From Hafnia psychrotolerans (GTDB lineage Bacteria > Pseudomonadota > Gammaproteobacteria > Enterobacterales > Enterobacteriaceae): a stretch of DNA of 64,000 bases. Both the position numbers and the translations under genes were made by a program. The stretch spans positions 62,001-126,000 of the forward strand of contig NZ_BMFZ01000003.1 of NCBI RefSeq assembly GCF_014639435.1, in the 5' to 3' direction. Below, piece after piece: positions 34,912 to 48,123 of this stretch. The notes beneath the pieces were generated by a model. It had not been told where the DNA came from and searched no databases. It saw nothing but the letters and a program-made list of their open reading frames with translations. Position 1 is the stretch's first letter; each line of letters starts with the position of its first letter.

Positions 34912-36597
34912 ATGAATACCTCAACCAATCGCCCTCTGCGTCTCTTCAGCGCCTTCATTGATGCCTGCATCAGTGAAAAATATACCGTTCAACGCCTGCT
35001 AAAAGATGCCACTGCCGGTGTCACCGTCGGGATCATCGCCATTCCGCTGGCAATGGCACTCGCTATCGGTAGCGGCGTTCCTCCACAATATGGTCTTTAT
35101 ACCTCGGCAGTGGCCGGGATCATTGTGGCCGTTTTCGGCGGCTCACGCTTCAGCGTCTCAGGCCCCACTGCCGCCTTCGTGGTTATACTCTATCCGGTAT
35201 CGCAGCAGTACGGCTTGTCAGGCTTGCTGCTGGCAACATTCATGTCTGGGGTGATGTTAGTGCTGATGGGGCTTGCACGCTTTGGCAAGCTCATTGAATA
35301 TATTCCGTTACCGGTAACGCTGGGTTTCACCTCCGGGATCGGCATCACGATCGGCACAATGCAGATAAAAGATTTCTTCGGACTGAGCGTTACGTCCATG
35401 CCAGAACATTACGTCGGCAAAGTACTGGCATTGGTTCAGGCGATGCCTACGCTAGATATCGGCGATGCACTGATTGGTATTGTGACGTTAGGAGTATTGG
35501 TTCTGTGGCCTAAACTTGGCCTACGCGTTCCCGGTCATTTACCGGCGCTATTAGCAGGTTGTGCGGTAATGGCGGTTTTCATGCAGATGGGTCATCCGGT
35601 CGCCACCATCGGCTCACGCTTTCATTATCTATTGCCGGACGGTTCGCAAGGTTTCGGTATTCCGGCAATCCTGCCACAATTTGTCCTTCCGTGGTTACAA
35701 GCTGGCAACCACGGGTTGAGCCTCAATCTGGTTCAGGCACTGCTGCCCGCCGCGTTTTCCATGGCCATACTCGGCGCCATTGAGTCCTTGCTTTGTGCGG
35801 TGGTGCTTGACGGTATGACCGGCACAAAACACCACTCAAACAATGAGCTGATCGGTCAGGGTATGGGGAATATTATCACCCCATTCTTCGGTGGCATCAC
35901 CGCCACGGCAGCCATTGCACGTTCGGCAGCGAATGTCCGCGCAGGCGCTACGTCGCCGGTCTCCGCCATCATTCACTCCCTGCTGGTCATTCTGGCGTTA
36001 TTGGTGCTGGCACCCTGGCTTTCATGGTTGCCGCTGGCCGCGATGGCAGCCCTGCTACTGATGGTCGCGTGGAACATGAGTGAAGCGCACAAAGTCATTA
36101 ACCTTCTGCGCCGTGCGCCTAAGGATGACATTCTGGTGATGCTGACCTGTATGAGCCTCACTGTATTGTTCGACATGGTGATAGCCATTACCGCAGGAAT
36201 TGTGATGGCGTCACTGCTGTTTATGCGCAGTATCGCTAAAATGACTCGCCTGACTGACGTACCCGGAGAATACGGAGCCGACGAGTGCGTACTGCGCATC
36301 AGTGGGCCGCTATTTTTTGCCGCCGCCGAGCGAATTTTTACTGAGTTATCGGCGCGCAGTGGCAACGCACAACGTATTATTTTGATTTGGGATCGTGTAG
36401 CGCTGTTGGACGCCGGAGGTCTGAGTGCACTACAAAGTTACATTCAAGGATTACCGAAGGGTGTGGAGCTGGTAATCACTGATATTCCCTACCAGCCGCT
36501 TAAGACACTGGCCCGCGGCGGTGTAAAACCTATCTCAGGACAGCTCAGTTTCTACAGTTCGCTTTCCGAAGCACTGAGTGATCCGCAACCGCGCTAA
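34912..36597 (+). CDS. dauA: C4-dicarboxylate transporter DauA (SulP family)
   Basis: 561 residues from the ATG at 34912. SulP membrane domain with [38 protein letters not shown] and [20 protein letters not shown]-terminal STAS domain (about 440-550) with [10 protein letters not shown]. High likeness to E. coli DauA (YchM), an aerobic succinate carrier that interacts with acyl carrier protein. Upstream of and convergent with kdsA. Confidence 0.94.
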   Translation: MNTSTNRPLRLFSAFIDACISEKYTVQRLLKDATAGVTVGIIAIPLAMALAIGSGVPPQYGLYTSAVAGIIVAVFGGSRFSVSGPTAAFVVILYPVSQQYGLSGLLLATFMSGVMLVLMGLARFGKLIEYIPLPVTLGFTSGIGITIGTMQIKDFFGLSVTSMPEHYVGKVLALVQAMPTLDIGDALIGIVTLGVLVLWPKLGLRVPGHLPALLAGCAVMAVFMQMGHPVATIGSRFHYLLPDGSQGFGIPAILPQFVLPWLQAGNHGLSLNLVQALLPAAFSMAILGAIESLLCAVVLDGMTGTKHHSNNELIGQGMGNIITPFFGGITATAAIARSAANVRAGATSPVSAIIHSLLVILALLVLAPWLSWLPLAAMAALLLMVAWNMSEAHKVINLLRRAPKDDILVMLTCMSLTVLFDMVIAITAGIVMASLLFMRSIAKMTRLTDVPGEYGADECVLRISGPLFFAAAERIFTELSARSGNAQRIILIWDRVALLDAGGLSALQSYIQGLPKGVELVITDIPYQPLKTLARGGVKPISGQLSFYSSLSEALSDPQPR

Positions 36598-36611
36598 GCA
36601 ACGCTAAAAGC

Positions 36612-36645
36612 AAAAAGGCGACCCTTCACGAGTCGCCTTTTTATT
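36612..36645. terminator. Terminator between dauA and kdsA
   Basis: AAAAAGGCGAC paired with GTCGCCTTTTT (11 bp, loop of about 9), with T run, between convergent genes. Confidence 0.88.
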
Positions 36646-36677
36646 TTGGCACGGTTGTAAGTGCCAAAAACCTTCGC

Positions 36678-37541
<864 letters not shown>

Positions 37542-37637
37542 TTATTAATAGTCAATCAGGTACGATAATAGAGGTAATTGGCTGTATTAAAACGATAATT
37601 AGGTCATCAATTTCCGAAAACACGTCGAGATTGTAAC

Positions 37638-38447
37638 TCAGTGCAGTGTCACTTGCTTGTGTTCAATGGCATGGATCTGCATTTTGATCACTTCAGAAAT
37701 CGGATCTTCAGGGCACTGTTCGACGAAATAATTTAAATCAGAAATCGCGATGTGATTGCAGTCCAGTAAGGCATAAATCAAACCCCGATCGCGAATTTCG
37801 TAAGGATCTTCGGGATCAAACTCCAGTACAGCCTGGCTTGCGCGCAGTGCCAGTTCAATCTGTTTCTCTTCCATCAGTGCGGCTTTAAGGGTATCAAGCA
37901 TTTTACGGACGATAACGGTATTCTCGGCTTCCTCGAGATCATCATCTTCGATTTCTGCACTGACCCCCAGATACCCCTTCAGCCACACATGCAGGATATG
38001 TTCGCTCAGCGTATCGCCGTTGATCGGATTCACCAGCCACATCTCTTCATCGAGCCAGTCGGCGCGCATGATAAGTTGAGTCGGGAAGATAACCGGCATC
38101 AGGGGTAAATCTAACTGATGGGCGATATGCAGGAAAATGATACCCAACGAAACCGGTGTTCCCTGCCGCGACGCCAGCACTTTATCTAACCAGATGGCAT
38201 CAGACAGGCGATAAACACCGCCAGCACCACCGAAACCCCATGTGCGGTAAAACAACTTAATTAACACTTCAAGCTGCTGATCTTGGCTGAGATCCTGCGG
38301 CACCACACGGCGCGCTTCATCAACCAGTGACTGTAACTGGCGATTGACCTCTTCGGCTTTGAAATCAAAGCGAATAGCCTGTGTCACCAGGATGACACCC
38401 GCGCTCAGCGGCGAGGTGTTAAATTCAAAATCAGCAATGGCACTCAT
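37638..38447 (-). CDS. sirB1: SirB1/YchA family protein
   Basis: 269 residues from the ATG at 38447 (MSAIADFEFNTSPLSAG), the E. coli YchA length. A transglutaminase-like core (GTPVSLGIIFLHIAHQL) and C-terminal TPR-like repeats (ALRASQAVLEFDPEDPYEIRDRGLIYALLDC). Exact role unknown. The gene starts two bases after the sirB2 stop. Confidence 0.9.
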   Translation of the reverse strand: MSAIADFEFNTSPLSAGVILVTQAIRFDFKAEEVNRQLQSLVDEARRVVPQDLSQDQQLEVLIKLFYRTWGFGGAGGVYRLSDAIWLDKVLASRQGTPVSLGIIFLHIAHQLDLPLMPVIFPTQLIMRADWLDEEMWLVNPINGDTLSEHILHVWLKGYLGVSAEIEDDDLEEAENTVIVRKMLDTLKAALMEEKQIELALRASQAVLEFDPEDPYEIRDRGLIYALLDCNHIAISDLNYFVEQCPEDPISEVIKMQIHAIEHKQVTLH

Positions 38448-38449
38448 AA

Positions 38450-38842
38450 TTATCCCAATAGAAGCGGTATTTTGGTCATGGCGAGCTTCACGATCAAATA
38501 TAAGCATCCCAGCGCCAGAATAAAGGCAAGCCAGCGCATCGTTTGACTACGCGGACGTTTACTCAGGGCAACAAACCCAAGAAGGATATAGATGATAACG
38601 CCGAAAAGCTTTTCGGTCAGCCAGGTTCCCTGTGGACTGAACGGATAGAAGTGGGTAATAAAAATCAGTGCCACACCGCTTAATAGCAATAATGTGTCTA
38701 CAACGTGTGGCATGATTTTTACCCAGCGTTTCTGCAGCATAGCAGAACCCACCCACTTCCAGAAAAAACGCATCACGAACAGGATGATGCTCAGCGTAAT
38801 GGTGGTCACATGCAGATTTTTAACCCAAAAATATGACGACAT
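38450..38842 (-). CDS. sirB2: SirB2 family membrane protein
   Basis: 130 residues from the ATG at 38842, which has AAGGA eight bases upstream; an ATG nine bases earlier has no room for one. Four hydrophobic helices (ITLSIILFVMRFFW, TLLLLSGVALIFIT, FGVIIYILLGFVAL, LAFILALGCLYLIV). Inner-membrane protein of unknown role, in its usual place between prmC and sirB1. Confidence 0.9.
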   Translation of the reverse strand: MSSYFWVKNLHVTTITLSIILFVMRFFWKWVGSAMLQKRWVKIMPHVVDTLLLLSGVALIFITHFYPFSPQGTWLTEKLFGVIIYILLGFVALSKRPRSQTMRWLAFILALGCLYLIVKLAMTKIPLLLG

Positions 38843-38896
38843 TTCCTGCATCCTTGTTAAGAAAGCAAATGGCCTGATCACTGGCCCGTCACTGTT

Positions 38897-39751
38897 TTAT
38901 TCTTTAACGTGTGACTCGACGCGCCATCGCCCCAGACTAACCCGATCATTTCCGCCATAGTCTTTTACCGTACTTACGTCACGATACCCGGCCTGACGGA
39001 GTAATGTTTGCGCCGCTACAGCCTGCTGCCAGCCATGTTCGAGCAACAACCAACCCCCGTCTTCAAGATACGCGTTTGCCGACTGAATAATATGCGCCAG
39101 ATCGGCAAGACCGGCATTTTCGGCCACTAATGCACTGGTGGGTTCAAAGCGGACATCACCGACAGAGAGATGCGGGTCAGCGGCATCAATATAAGGAGGA
39201 TTACTGGCGATCAGTGCAAAGCGCTGTTGTGGTACGGGCGTAAACCAGCTGCCCTGCAGGAATCGGGCATTGGTGATCCCCAATTTCTGCGCATTATACT
39301 GAGCCAGTTTGACTGCATCGGGTTGCAGGTCGATACCAACGATGTGGCAATCTGGACGCTCGCTGGCCATTGCCAACGCAATAGCGCCCGTGCCTGTCCC
39401 AAGATCTAAAATATTGACCGCTTCGGCTAGGGGAAGGCGTAACAAAGCCTGCTCAACCAGGCATTCAGTATCAGGACGGGGGATTAACGTCGCGGGGGAA
39501 ACGCTCAGTGACAGCGACCAAAATTCGCGTTCACCGACCAGATAAGCGATAGGCTCGCCCTGCTCACGCCGCGACAGCAGAGTTTCAAGCTGTTCCATCT
39601 GGCTGTTCGTCAGTTGGGTTTCGCCGAAAGCAATAATAAAGGTGCGCGCTTTACCCGTGACAAAACCCAACAAAATTTCCGCATCACGCTTGCCGCTTTC
39701 ACACGCCGCCAGACGTTGGATGGCATGGGTGAGCCAGTTCTGGAAATCCAT
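38897..39751 (-). CDS. prmC: Release-factor glutamine methyltransferase PrmC
   Basis: 284 residues. SAM-binding ILDLGTGTGAIALA and the catalytic NPPY in ALIASNPPYIDA. It methylates the GGQ glutamine of RF1/RF2. The start shares one base with the prfA stop (TAATG), coupling enzyme to substrate gene. Confidence 0.97.
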   Translation of the reverse strand: MDFQNWLTHAIQRLAACESGKRDAEILLGFVTGKARTFIIAFGETQLTNSQMEQLETLLSRREQGEPIAYLVGEREFWSLSLSVSPATLIPRPDTECLVEQALLRLPLAEAVNILDLGTGTGAIALAMASERPDCHIVGIDLQPDAVKLAQYNAQKLGITNARFLQGSWFTPVPQQRFALIASNPPYIDAADPHLSVGDVRFEPTSALVAENAGLADLAHIIQSANAYLEDGGWLLLEHGWQQAVAAQTLLRQAGYRDVSTVKDYGGNDRVSLGRWRVESHVKE

Positions 39752-40848
39752 TACTCCTGCTCGGACAGTGCCGCGAGTTGATCGGCCTGATATTCCTGCA
39801 CAATCGGCTGGATCAACATATCCAGTTTGCCTTCCATCACTTCATCCAGACGGTAAATGGTCAGGTTGATACGATGGTCGGTCACGCGCCCCTGCGGGAA
39901 GTTATAAGTGCGATTACGATCCGACCGGTCCCCCGTCCCCAGCAGGTTACGGCGGGTAGATGCCTCGACCTCATGGCGTTTCGCCATCTCCGCAGCACGA
40001 ATACGCGCACCAAGCACCGACATCGCTTTGGCTTTGTTTTTGTGCTGAGAACGTTCGTCCTGACACTCCACCACAATACCGGTCGGCAAGTGGGTAATTC
40101 GAATCGCGGAGTCGGTGGTGTTGACGTGCTGGCCACCCGCGCCTGATGAACGGAAGGTGTCGATTTTCAAATCACCGGCATTGATCTCCGGCATTTCAGC
40201 TTCTGGCACCTCCGGCATCACCGCCACGGTGCAAGCTGAAGTATGAATACGGCCCTGAGATTCGGTTTCAGGTACACGCTGAACACGGTGCCCGCCTGAC
40301 TCGAACTTTAACTGACCATAAGCGCCGTCGCCCGATACTTTCGCGATCACCTCTTTATAACCGCCATGTTCGCCTTCATTAGCGCTGACAATCTCGACTC
40401 GCCAGCGGCGTGCTTCGGCGTAACGGCTGTACATACGGAATAGGTCACCGGAGAAAATAGCGGCCTCATCACCCCCCGTACCGGCACGGACTTCCAGGAA
40501 ACAGCCGCGCTCATCATCAGGATCTTTCGGTAACAGGAGCAATTGAAGTTGCTGTTCCAGCTCTTCCAATTTGGCTTTACTGCTTTTGATTTCGTCCTGA
40601 GCCATTTCACGCATTTCTTTATCAGTCAGCGTAGGATCGTCAAGCATCTCTTCGGCGGCCGCTAAATCTTCCTGTGCCTGACGCCAGGCCAGAAAGCATT
40701 CTGAAACATCTGTCAGTTGTGCGTATTCGCGGGAGAGATTGCGAAATTTATCCTGATCGGTAATGACGGCGGCATCGCCGAGCATCGCCTGGACTTCTTC
40801 ATGGCGCTCTTGTAACACTTCCAGTTTGGCAACAATAGAAGGCTTCAT
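39751..40848 (-). CDS. prfA: Peptide chain release factor 1
   Basis: 365 residues, a little longer than the usual 360. GGQ loop in [11 protein letters not shown] (about 233-243) and the stop-codon-recognition region [14 protein letters not shown]. It reads UAA/UAG and releases the peptide. Between hemA and prmC. Confidence 0.98.
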   Translation of the reverse strand: MKPSIVAKLEVLQERHEEVQAMLGDAAVITDQDKFRNLSREYAQLTDVSECFLAWRQAQEDLAAAEEMLDDPTLTDKEMREMAQDEIKSSKAKLEELEQQLQLLLLPKDPDDERGCFLEVRAGTGGDEAAIFSGDLFRMYSRYAEARRWRVEIVSANEGEHGGYKEVIAKVSGDGAYGQLKFESGGHRVQRVPETESQGRIHTSACTVAVMPEVPEAEMPEINAGDLKIDTFRSSGAGGQHVNTTDSAIRITHLPTGIVVECQDERSQHKNKAKAMSVLGARIRAAEMAKRHEVEASTRRNLLGTGDRSDRNRTYNFPQGRVTDHRINLTIYRLDEVMEGKLDMLIQPIVQEYQADQLAALSEQE

Positions 40849-40879
40849 GCGTGGTGTTTAACCCTGTGAGAAAAGAGAA

Positions 40880-42142
40880 CTATTGCTGATCCAGCCCGAG
40901 GCTGTCGCGTAAAATTTGCAAGCGTTCGACATCACCATCGCTGGCGGCCTGTTGCAAAGAGCGGGTGGGAGCGTGAATAAGACGGTTAGTTAATCTGTGC
41001 GCTAATTCGTGGATAACTGCGGTGACATCTGCACCCTGTGCAATCGCCGCCAGCGCTTTGGTTTCGGCTTCGGCCCGGACGAGATCGGCGCGGGAGCGGT
41101 AATCACGAATAATCTCCACCGCGCCCTGCGAACGTAACCACGCCATAAAATTAGCACTTTCCTGCTCAACGATAGATTCCGCCTGAATTGCTGCGGCCTT
41201 ACGCTGAGCCAGATTGTTTTGAATAATACTGTGCAGATCGTCAATGCTATAAAGGTAAACGTTAGCAAGCTTGCCAACTTCCGGCTCTATATCGCGTGGA
41301 ACCGCAATGTCCACCATCAGCATAGGCTGGTTACGGCGGACTTTGAGCGACCTTTCCACCATGCCTTTACCAATAATAGGCAACGGGCTGGCGGTGGAAC
41401 TGATAATGATGTCAGCTTCGGCCAGACGGGAATCGATATCCTGCAAAGTGATCACTTCAGCACCGACTTCATTCGCCAGAAGCTGCGCTCGTTCGTGTGT
41501 ACGATTGGCAATCATCATGTGGCGCACTTTATGCTCACGCAGATGACGCGCCACCAGCTCAATGGTCTCACCCGCACCGACCAACAGTACTGTGACGTCA
41601 GACAGAGACTCAAAGATTTGCCGTGCCAGCGTACAGGCGGCAAACGCCACAGATACGGCGCTGGCACCGATATCGGTTTCAGTGCGTATACGCTTGGCGA
41701 CGGAGAAGGATTTTTGGAATAAACGTTCAAGTTCGCCGGAAACGGCCTGCCCATGCTGAGACTCCGCAAAGGCTTTTTTTACCTGACCTAAAATTTGCGG
41801 TTCGCCTAGCACCAGCGAATCAAGACCGCTCGCCACGCGCATCAGATGACTGACGGCAGCATTATCCTGATGCCAGTAAAGGCTTTTATTAACTTCATCC
41901 ACGCTAAGGTGATGATAATCACATAACCAGGTCACCAACTGTTCCTGAAGATTTCCCTGTTGCTCCACACTGAGATATAACTCAGTCCGATTACACGTGG
42001 ACAGCACAACGCCGCCCTGCACCAGTGGTTGCTGGAGCAGGCTGGATAGCGCAAGTTCAATGGTCTCGGGTGAAAAATTTACCCGTTCGCGCAATGAAAC
42101 CGGTGCGGTTTTGTGATTAATTCCTAATGCAAGCAGGGTCAT
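40880..42142 (-). CDS. hemA: Glutamyl-tRNA reductase
   Basis: 420 residues. Start [23 protein letters not shown], catalytic Cys in [34 protein letters not shown] fold [17 protein letters not shown]. First step of C5 heme synthesis, which also feeds the siroheme needed by the nitrite reductase further right. Leads the hemA-prfA-prmC-sirB2-sirB1-kdsA operon. Confidence 0.98.
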   Translation of the reverse strand: MTLLALGINHKTAPVSLRERVNFSPETIELALSSLLQQPLVQGGVVLSTCNRTELYLSVEQQGNLQEQLVTWLCDYHHLSVDEVNKSLYWHQDNAAVSHLMRVASGLDSLVLGEPQILGQVKKAFAESQHGQAVSGELERLFQKSFSVAKRIRTETDIGASAVSVAFAACTLARQIFESLSDVTVLLVGAGETIELVARHLREHKVRHMMIANRTHERAQLLANEVGAEVITLQDIDSRLAEADIIISSTASPLPIIGKGMVERSLKVRRNQPMLMVDIAVPRDIEPEVGKLANVYLYSIDDLHSIIQNNLAQRKAAAIQAESIVEQESANFMAWLRSQGAVEIIRDYRSRADLVRAEAETKALAAIAQGADVTAVIHELAHRLTNRLIHAPTRSLQQAASDGDVERLQILRDSLGLDQQ

Positions 42143-42441
42143 AGGGAAGCGATTATCGAATAATACCTATGTTGGTATGGATTTACGTCTTGAGGCGCAT
42201 TCTACAAGATGCGCGGGATCAATAAAAGCTAAGCAGCATTATCCGTTAAATCTGATTACAAATCAGCATTGCCTCTGACAGACTTCTCAAAGATGATCAA
42301 CGTGTAAGTTACTTTTTTTATTATAGAACAACACAACAATGCTTCTGTTTTTGAAAACGTACGCCGCGCCTGTGTGTTAAACTGACGCCCGTCGAATCTG
42401 CCCAGGCACTGATGCCTCAGCACCCAAGGACTTAATCCGTT
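42143..42441. promoter_or_regulatory. hemA-lolB divergent promoter region
   Basis: 299 AT-rich bases between divergent genes. No gene seen. No single promoter can be assigned with confidence. Confidence 0.5.
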
Positions 42442-43065
42442 ATGCCAATGCGTAAAGCCAACCTGCGTCACCTTCTCCCTCTTGCCAGCCTGGTACTTGC
42501 CGCCTGTACAATCAATCCGCCAAAAGGCCCGGCAACCAGCCCGACTTCGCCGCAGTGGCGTGAGCACGAAGCGCAGGTCAAAAAGCTGGAGCATTATCAG
42601 ACTCGCGGTTCATTTGCCTATATCTCGGATAAACAGAAAGTCTATGCCCGCTTCTTCTGGCAACAATACTCCCCAGACAGCTATCGTTTACTGCTGACCA
42701 ATCCGCTTGGCAGCACTGAGATGGAGCTTAAAGTGCAAAGCGGCATCGCCCAGATAACAAACAATCAGGGCAAAAAATATACCAGCAATAACCCTGATGA
42801 GATGATCCAGAAACTAACTGGCATGTCGATTCCGCTGGCGAACCTGCGTCTGTGGATGCTCGGTCTGCCCGGCGATGAAAGCGATTTCACCCTCGATAGC
42901 CAGTATCGCCTGTCGCAAGTTAACTACAGTCAGCACGGTCTGAAAGGAAAAGTGGTATATCAGAGCTACAGCGATGAGGTTAAACCGTCGTTGCCCGAAC
43001 GCCTGGAACTCACCCAGGATGAGCAGCGCATTAAATTGAAAATGGACAGCTGGACTTTACACTGA
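42442..43065 (+). CDS. lolB: Outer-membrane lipoprotein insertase LolB
   Basis: 207 residues. Lipoprotein signal with lipobox LVLAAC (Cys20), then [23 protein letters not shown] and [16 protein letters not shown]. It accepts lipoproteins from LolA and inserts them in the outer membrane. ispE follows after one base. Confidence 0.97.
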   Translation: MPMRKANLRHLLPLASLVLAACTINPPKGPATSPTSPQWREHEAQVKKLEHYQTRGSFAYISDKQKVYARFFWQQYSPDSYRLLLTNPLGSTEMELKVQSGIAQITNNQGKKYTSNNPDEMIQKLTGMSIPLANLRLWMLGLPGDESDFTLDSQYRLSQVNYSQHGLKGKVVYQSYSDEVKPSLPERLELTQDEQRIKLKMDSWTLH

Positions 43066-43066
43066 G

Positions 43067-43927
43067 ATGACGCAATCGTGGCCTTCTCCGGCTAAACTTA
43101 ATTTATTCCTCTATATCACCGGGCAACGCGCCAACGGTTACCACGAACTGCAAACTTTGTTTCAGTTTGTCGACTTTGGCGACAGCCTCGGTTTTACAAC
43201 GCGTACCGACGGACAGATTCTCCTCACTACGCCGGTCGATGGTGTGGCTGACGACAATAATTTAGTGGTGCGCGCTGCGCGTTTGTTGCAAAAACACAGC
43301 CAGACGACTCAAGGTGTGGATATTGCACTGACGAAGCGGATCCCGATGGGTGGCGGCCTTGGTGGCGGTTCATCCAATGCCGCCACCGTATTGATTGCGC
43401 TCAACACCCTGTGGAATTGTCGTTTGGCTGATGAGCAGTTAGCAGTATTAGGCGAATCGTTGGGCGCCGACGTACCCGTGTTTGTGATGGGACATGCGGC
43501 TTTTGCGGAAGGCATTGGCGAGGTGCTACATCCTGTCGAACCAGAGGAAAAATGGTATCTGATTGCCCATCCCGGCATTCATATTCCTACCCCGACCATT
43601 TTCGGTGATCCTGAACTGATTCGAAATACGCCAAAACGTCCGATTAATGTGCTTTTAAGCACAGCCTGGACAAATGATTGCCAACCGATTGCGAGAAAAC
43701 GATTTTGCGAGGTTGAACAGCTTGTTTCTTGGCTGTTAGAATACGCGCCGTCACGTATGACTGGCACGGGTGCTTGTGTGTTTGCCGAATTCAACTCAGA
43801 GCATGAAGCCCGTGAGGTTTTGCGTCAGGTTCCGCCGTGGGTTTCGGGTTTTGTGGCAAAAGGCGTTAACGTCTCCCCCCTTCACTCTTACCGCGCAGAG
43901 CTGTTGAGGGCCGCAGGCAAAGCGTAG
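43067..43927 (+). CDS. ispE: 4-diphosphocytidyl-2-C-methylerythritol kinase
   Basis: 286 residues of the GHMP kinase family: [27 protein letters not shown] and the ATP loop [17 protein letters not shown], then [13 protein letters not shown]. Fourth step of the MEP isoprenoid pathway. In the conserved lolB-ispE-prs order. Confidence 0.98.
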   Translation: MTQSWPSPAKLNLFLYITGQRANGYHELQTLFQFVDFGDSLGFTTRTDGQILLTTPVDGVADDNNLVVRAARLLQKHSQTTQGVDIALTKRIPMGGGLGGGSSNAATVLIALNTLWNCRLADEQLAVLGESLGADVPVFVMGHAAFAEGIGEVLHPVEPEEKWYLIAHPGIHIPTPTIFGDPELIRNTPKRPINVLLSTAWTNDCQPIARKRFCEVEQLVSWLLEYAPSRMTGTGACVFAEFNSEHEAREVLRQVPPWVSGFVAKGVNVSPLHSYRAELLRAAGKA

Positions 43928-44077
43928 AACTATCACAGTCCCGTTATCTGTGTCTGTTCTTTGCCAGCCTCTCAATGGGCAACAGAGTTATTTTTGCTTT
44001 AACGTTTTGATGTACCGTAGTATTTTTTCTCGTAAGCATAATGCTGTGGCACCGCTCACCGCCCGGTGGTGCCATAA

Positions 44078-45064
<987 letters not shown>

Positions 45065-45114
45065 TCACTGCCCTTTCTTTCTCTGAAGGGTTGATTGAAT
45101 ATCGAATAAAAGAA

Positions 45115-45153
45115 AAACCCGTTGTAGCTTTTGCTATAACGGGTTTATTTTTT
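45115..45153 (+). terminator. Terminator of prs
   Basis: AAACCCGTTGTAGC, loop TTTT, GCTATAACGGGTTT then TATTTTTT: a 14-bp stem with one wobble pair. It also faces convergent ychH. Confidence 0.9.
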
Positions 45154-45189
45154 ATTCAAAATCTATAATCAATATCTGCTTACCCGCAA

Positions 45190-45462
45190 TTACGGATGGC
45201 GATGGCTTTTACGACAGCGTGGATCATAGTGGCGCACCCAGAAATAACGGTCAGCAACGTGCTCGCGCCCACTCATTCTCGCGCCGGCCAGCCAAAGGAT
45301 CGCGCCAAAAAAGATACTCGCAACGGCACCGTGGGCCAAAAGTTCCGGTAAATCCAGATTAGGCAATAAGTTAAGAATAGAGTATCCCACTCCTCCAACC
45401 ATAGTGACCAGACCAAGCATCATCAGCACATTACCTAATGCTGCTGCAGTTTTACGTTTCAT
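45190..45462 (-). CDS. ychH: Stress-induced membrane protein YchH
   Basis: 90 residues, close to the E. coli YchH length. Two membrane helices (GNVLMMLGLVTMVGGVGYSIL and AHGAVASIFFGAILWLAGAR) and the conserved tail VADRYFWVRHYDPRCRK. Divergent from pth as in E. coli. Linked to stress tolerance; mechanism unknown. Confidence 0.92.
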   Translation of the reverse strand: MKRKTAAALGNVLMMLGLVTMVGGVGYSILNLLPNLDLPELLAHGAVASIFFGAILWLAGARMSGREHVADRYFWVRHYDPRCRKSHRHP

Positions 45463-45764
45463 ATGTTACCTCCTGTAATTCATCTATCAAACAGCACAAC
45501 TTATCTGCTTTTCCTGTTTTCCTACTTAAAAAGTATAGTTAATGACCGTATTTGACTTTGCGGCAACGATCACAAGCATGGAATATCAAATGACAAATCT
45601 TTACGGTTTTTCGCCGTTTATATTAGAATAATGAATAATACATCATCGATATTATTCACCCTCAAAAGTAATAAGCGTTAATTGCTCGCCATGGGTTTCA
45701 CACGACTGGGTTGCGCAGGTAAACTAGCGACCTGAACGTCACCTCATGAAGAAGCGAAACCAAC
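45463..45764. promoter_or_regulatory. ychH-pth divergent region
   Basis: 302 AT-rich bases without a gene; holds both promoters. The ychH ribosome-binding site GAGGTAAC lies just upstream of its start. Confidence 0.5.
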
Positions 45765-46355
45765 GTGAGCAGTATTAAATTAATTGTGGGTCTTGCCAAT
45801 CCTGGCGCGGAATACGCCCAAACACGACATAACGCAGGTGCCTGGTATGTTGACCTTCTCGCCCGCCAACATCATCAGCAATTAAAAGAAGAGAGTAAAT
45901 TTTACGGCTATACCGCGCGCCTGTCGCTGGCTGGGCAAGATGTTCGTTTGCTGGTCCCAACGACATTCATGAACCTCAGCGGTAAAGCGGTGCTGGCAGT
46001 GGCTAACTTTTATCGCATCGAGCCGGATGAAATTCTTGTCGCACACGACGAACTGGATATTCCGCCGGGCGTAGCAAAAATCAAACTCGGTGGCGGCAAC
46101 GGTGGCCATAATGGCTTGAAAGATATTCAGAGCAAACTGGGGAATAACCCGAATTTCTACCGCCTGCGAATTGGCATTGGTCATCCCGGTGATAGAAACA
46201 AAGTGGTAGGATTTGTGCTCAGCAAGCCTCCGTCCAGCGAGCAAAAACTGATTGATGATGCCATTGACGAGTCCCTGCGCTGCACCGAGATGCTAATGAA
46301 AGAAGGTCTGGAAAAGACCGTTCAGCGTCTACACAGCTTCAAGGCGCAGCTGTAA
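45765..46355 (+). CDS. pth: Peptidyl-tRNA hydrolase
   Basis: 196 residues, GTG start. [26 protein letters not shown] with the catalytic His20-type residue, [21 protein letters not shown] and [12 protein letters not shown]. It releases peptides from stalled peptidyl-tRNA. Confidence 0.98.
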   Translation: MSSIKLIVGLANPGAEYAQTRHNAGAWYVDLLARQHHQQLKEESKFYGYTARLSLAGQDVRLLVPTTFMNLSGKAVLAVANFYRIEPDEILVAHDELDIPPGVAKIKLGGGNGGHNGLKDIQSKLGNNPNFYRLRIGIGHPGDRNKVVGFVLSKPPSSEQKLIDDAIDESLRCTEMLMKEGLEKTVQRLHSFKAQL

Positions 46356-46368
46356 TCCCGCGGTAAAA

Positions 46369-46399
46369 AGGGGTTCACGTAGTTGAACCCCTCTCAATT
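46369..46399. terminator. Hairpin between pth and SulP transporter
   Basis: AGGGGTTCA paired with TGAACCCCT, 6-base loop, between convergent genes. The T run is weak, so termination strength is uncertain. Confidence 0.6.
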
Positions 46400-46409
46400 T
46401 ATCTGCCAA

Positions 46410-47891
46410 TCAGAGCGTATCTTCCGCTACGTAATATTCAGGATCATCCAGCTCGTGGCTGCAAAATGGCCCGGCTTTCTTCAACAAACTCACACAGTCG
46501 CTGCTTAAATGGCGCAGCCGGATGGTTTTCCCTGCCTCGAGATAACGCGCTGTTAGTTTGTCAATGGCTTCAACCCCACTTGAGTCCATCACTCGGGTAC
46601 CTGCAAAATCCAGCACGACGTTATGGGGGTCATTCTGCGGTTTAAACAACTCTGCAAAGGCGGCCGAAGAGCCAAAGAACAACGGCCCATCGAGCTTATA
46701 CACTGTCAGTTCGCCCTTCGTTTTATGCTCGCGGATCCGGATACGCGCCTGTTGCCAGGCAAAGACCAGCGCCGAGATAATCACCCCGCTGATCACCGCC
46801 ACGGCCAAATCGGTAAAGATAGTGATCACTGTGACGATCACCATCACTAACGCATCGGCTTTAGGCATACGGCGTAAACGACGCAGCGAACTCCACTCGA
46901 ACGTGTTGTAGCACACCACCAACATAATCCCTGCTAGTGCCGCCACAGGTAGTAAGCCTATATAGCCAGACAGGCTAACCACGAATAGAATCAGAAGAAC
47001 GGCACCCACAATGCCGGAGATCCGCCCACGGCCGCCGGAACTAAAGTTGATGATGGATTGCCCAATCATGGCGCATCCGGCGAAACAACCGAACAGCCCG
47101 CATAGAGTATTGCCAGCGCCCTGCGCAATACTTTCGCGATTTCCATTTCCTTTATGCCCGCCCATCTCATCAAGTACTGTCATGGTTAACAGGGATTCGA
47201 TCAGCCCCACTAAAGCAATCACGACGGCATAAGGCACCACAACTTTGATCATCTCAAGATTGAACGGCGCAACAGGGAGGCTAAAATGCGGCAAGGCACC
47301 GGCGATATCCGCCAGATCGCCGACCCGCAGAGTGTGCAGATTAAAACCAATCGCCACTGCCGATACCGCAATCAGCGCCGCCAGTGAGGCCGGAATGACT
47401 TTGGTCAACTTAGGGAACACCACTACCACCAAAATCGCCAGCAGCACCAGCCCGTACATCAGCGGCCCCTGCCCGGCTATCATGTGTAACTGTGCCAACA
47501 TGATGACAATGGCCAACCCGTTAACAAAACCGTGGATCGCCGGGAGCGGCACCAGACGAATGAATTTACCCAGCCGAAACACGCCAATCAATATCTGAAA
47601 TACACCAGCAAAAATCGTCGCCCACAGTACGTAACCCATGCCATGCTGCGCGGCAAGGCTCATCAACACCACCACGATAGAGCCAGCGGCACCCGACACC
47701 ATCCCAGGCTTGCCGCCAAACAATGCGGTCACAAACCCAATGATAAACGCCGTATGCAGCCCAACAATCGGCGACAACCCAGCCACCAGCGAGAACCCGA
47801 CGGCTTCCGGGATCATCGATACCGCCACCACAAACCCTGCCAGCGTTTCATTCTTCACTTCCGACATTTTCAAATCACGCAGGCTAAACAT
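46410..47891 (-). CDS. SulP-family anion transporter
   Basis: 493 residues. SulP membrane domain (VAVSMIPEAVGFSLVAGLSPIVGLHTA, SGAAGSIVVVLMSL, GCAMIGQSIINFSSGGRGRISG) and C-terminal STAS domain (about 390-480, with VLDFAGTRVMDSSGVEAIDKL). Different subgroup from DauA and only distantly similar to it. The substrate (bicarbonate, sulfate or another anion) cannot be told. E. coli lacks a gene at this place between pth and ychF. ATG at 47867 is an alternative start. Confidence 0.85.
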   Translation of the reverse strand: MFSLRDLKMSEVKNETLAGFVVAVSMIPEAVGFSLVAGLSPIVGLHTAFIIGFVTALFGGKPGMVSGAAGSIVVVLMSLAAQHGMGYVLWATIFAGVFQILIGVFRLGKFIRLVPLPAIHGFVNGLAIVIMLAQLHMIAGQGPLMYGLVLLAILVVVVFPKLTKVIPASLAALIAVSAVAIGFNLHTLRVGDLADIAGALPHFSLPVAPFNLEMIKVVVPYAVVIALVGLIESLLTMTVLDEMGGHKGNGNRESIAQGAGNTLCGLFGCFAGCAMIGQSIINFSSGGRGRISGIVGAVLLILFVVSLSGYIGLLPVAALAGIMLVVCYNTFEWSSLRRLRRMPKADALVMVIVTVITIFTDLAVAVISGVIISALVFAWQQARIRIREHKTKGELTVYKLDGPLFFGSSAAFAELFKPQNDPHNVVLDFAGTRVMDSSGVEAIDKLTARYLEAGKTIRLRHLSSDCVSLLKKAGPFCSHELDDPEYYVAEDTL

Positions 47892-48123
47892 AAAGTATCC
47901 GATTTATTTGCAGTCAGTTAAATAATTGCGATAAGTATCTAAAAATGGGCGAAATGAGGCAAGGATTGATTGTTCCTCAGCTTTCCGACACGGAGTTAGC
48001 CTTAAGGATGACGGGTATTCGAGAAAAAGTGTTATTGCGTGTATAATGCGGCCTATTGTGGTCATTACATCGTGCAATTAAAGTTAATTGCTTGATTATT
48101 AAGATATTTAAGGTGAGAGCGAC

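Noticed and set aside
44044-44074. TGGCACC/GGTGCCA inverted repeat before prs as a terminator or riboswitch
   Set aside because: No T run follows and the loop is long; it does not match a known riboswitch. At most a leader hairpin of prs.
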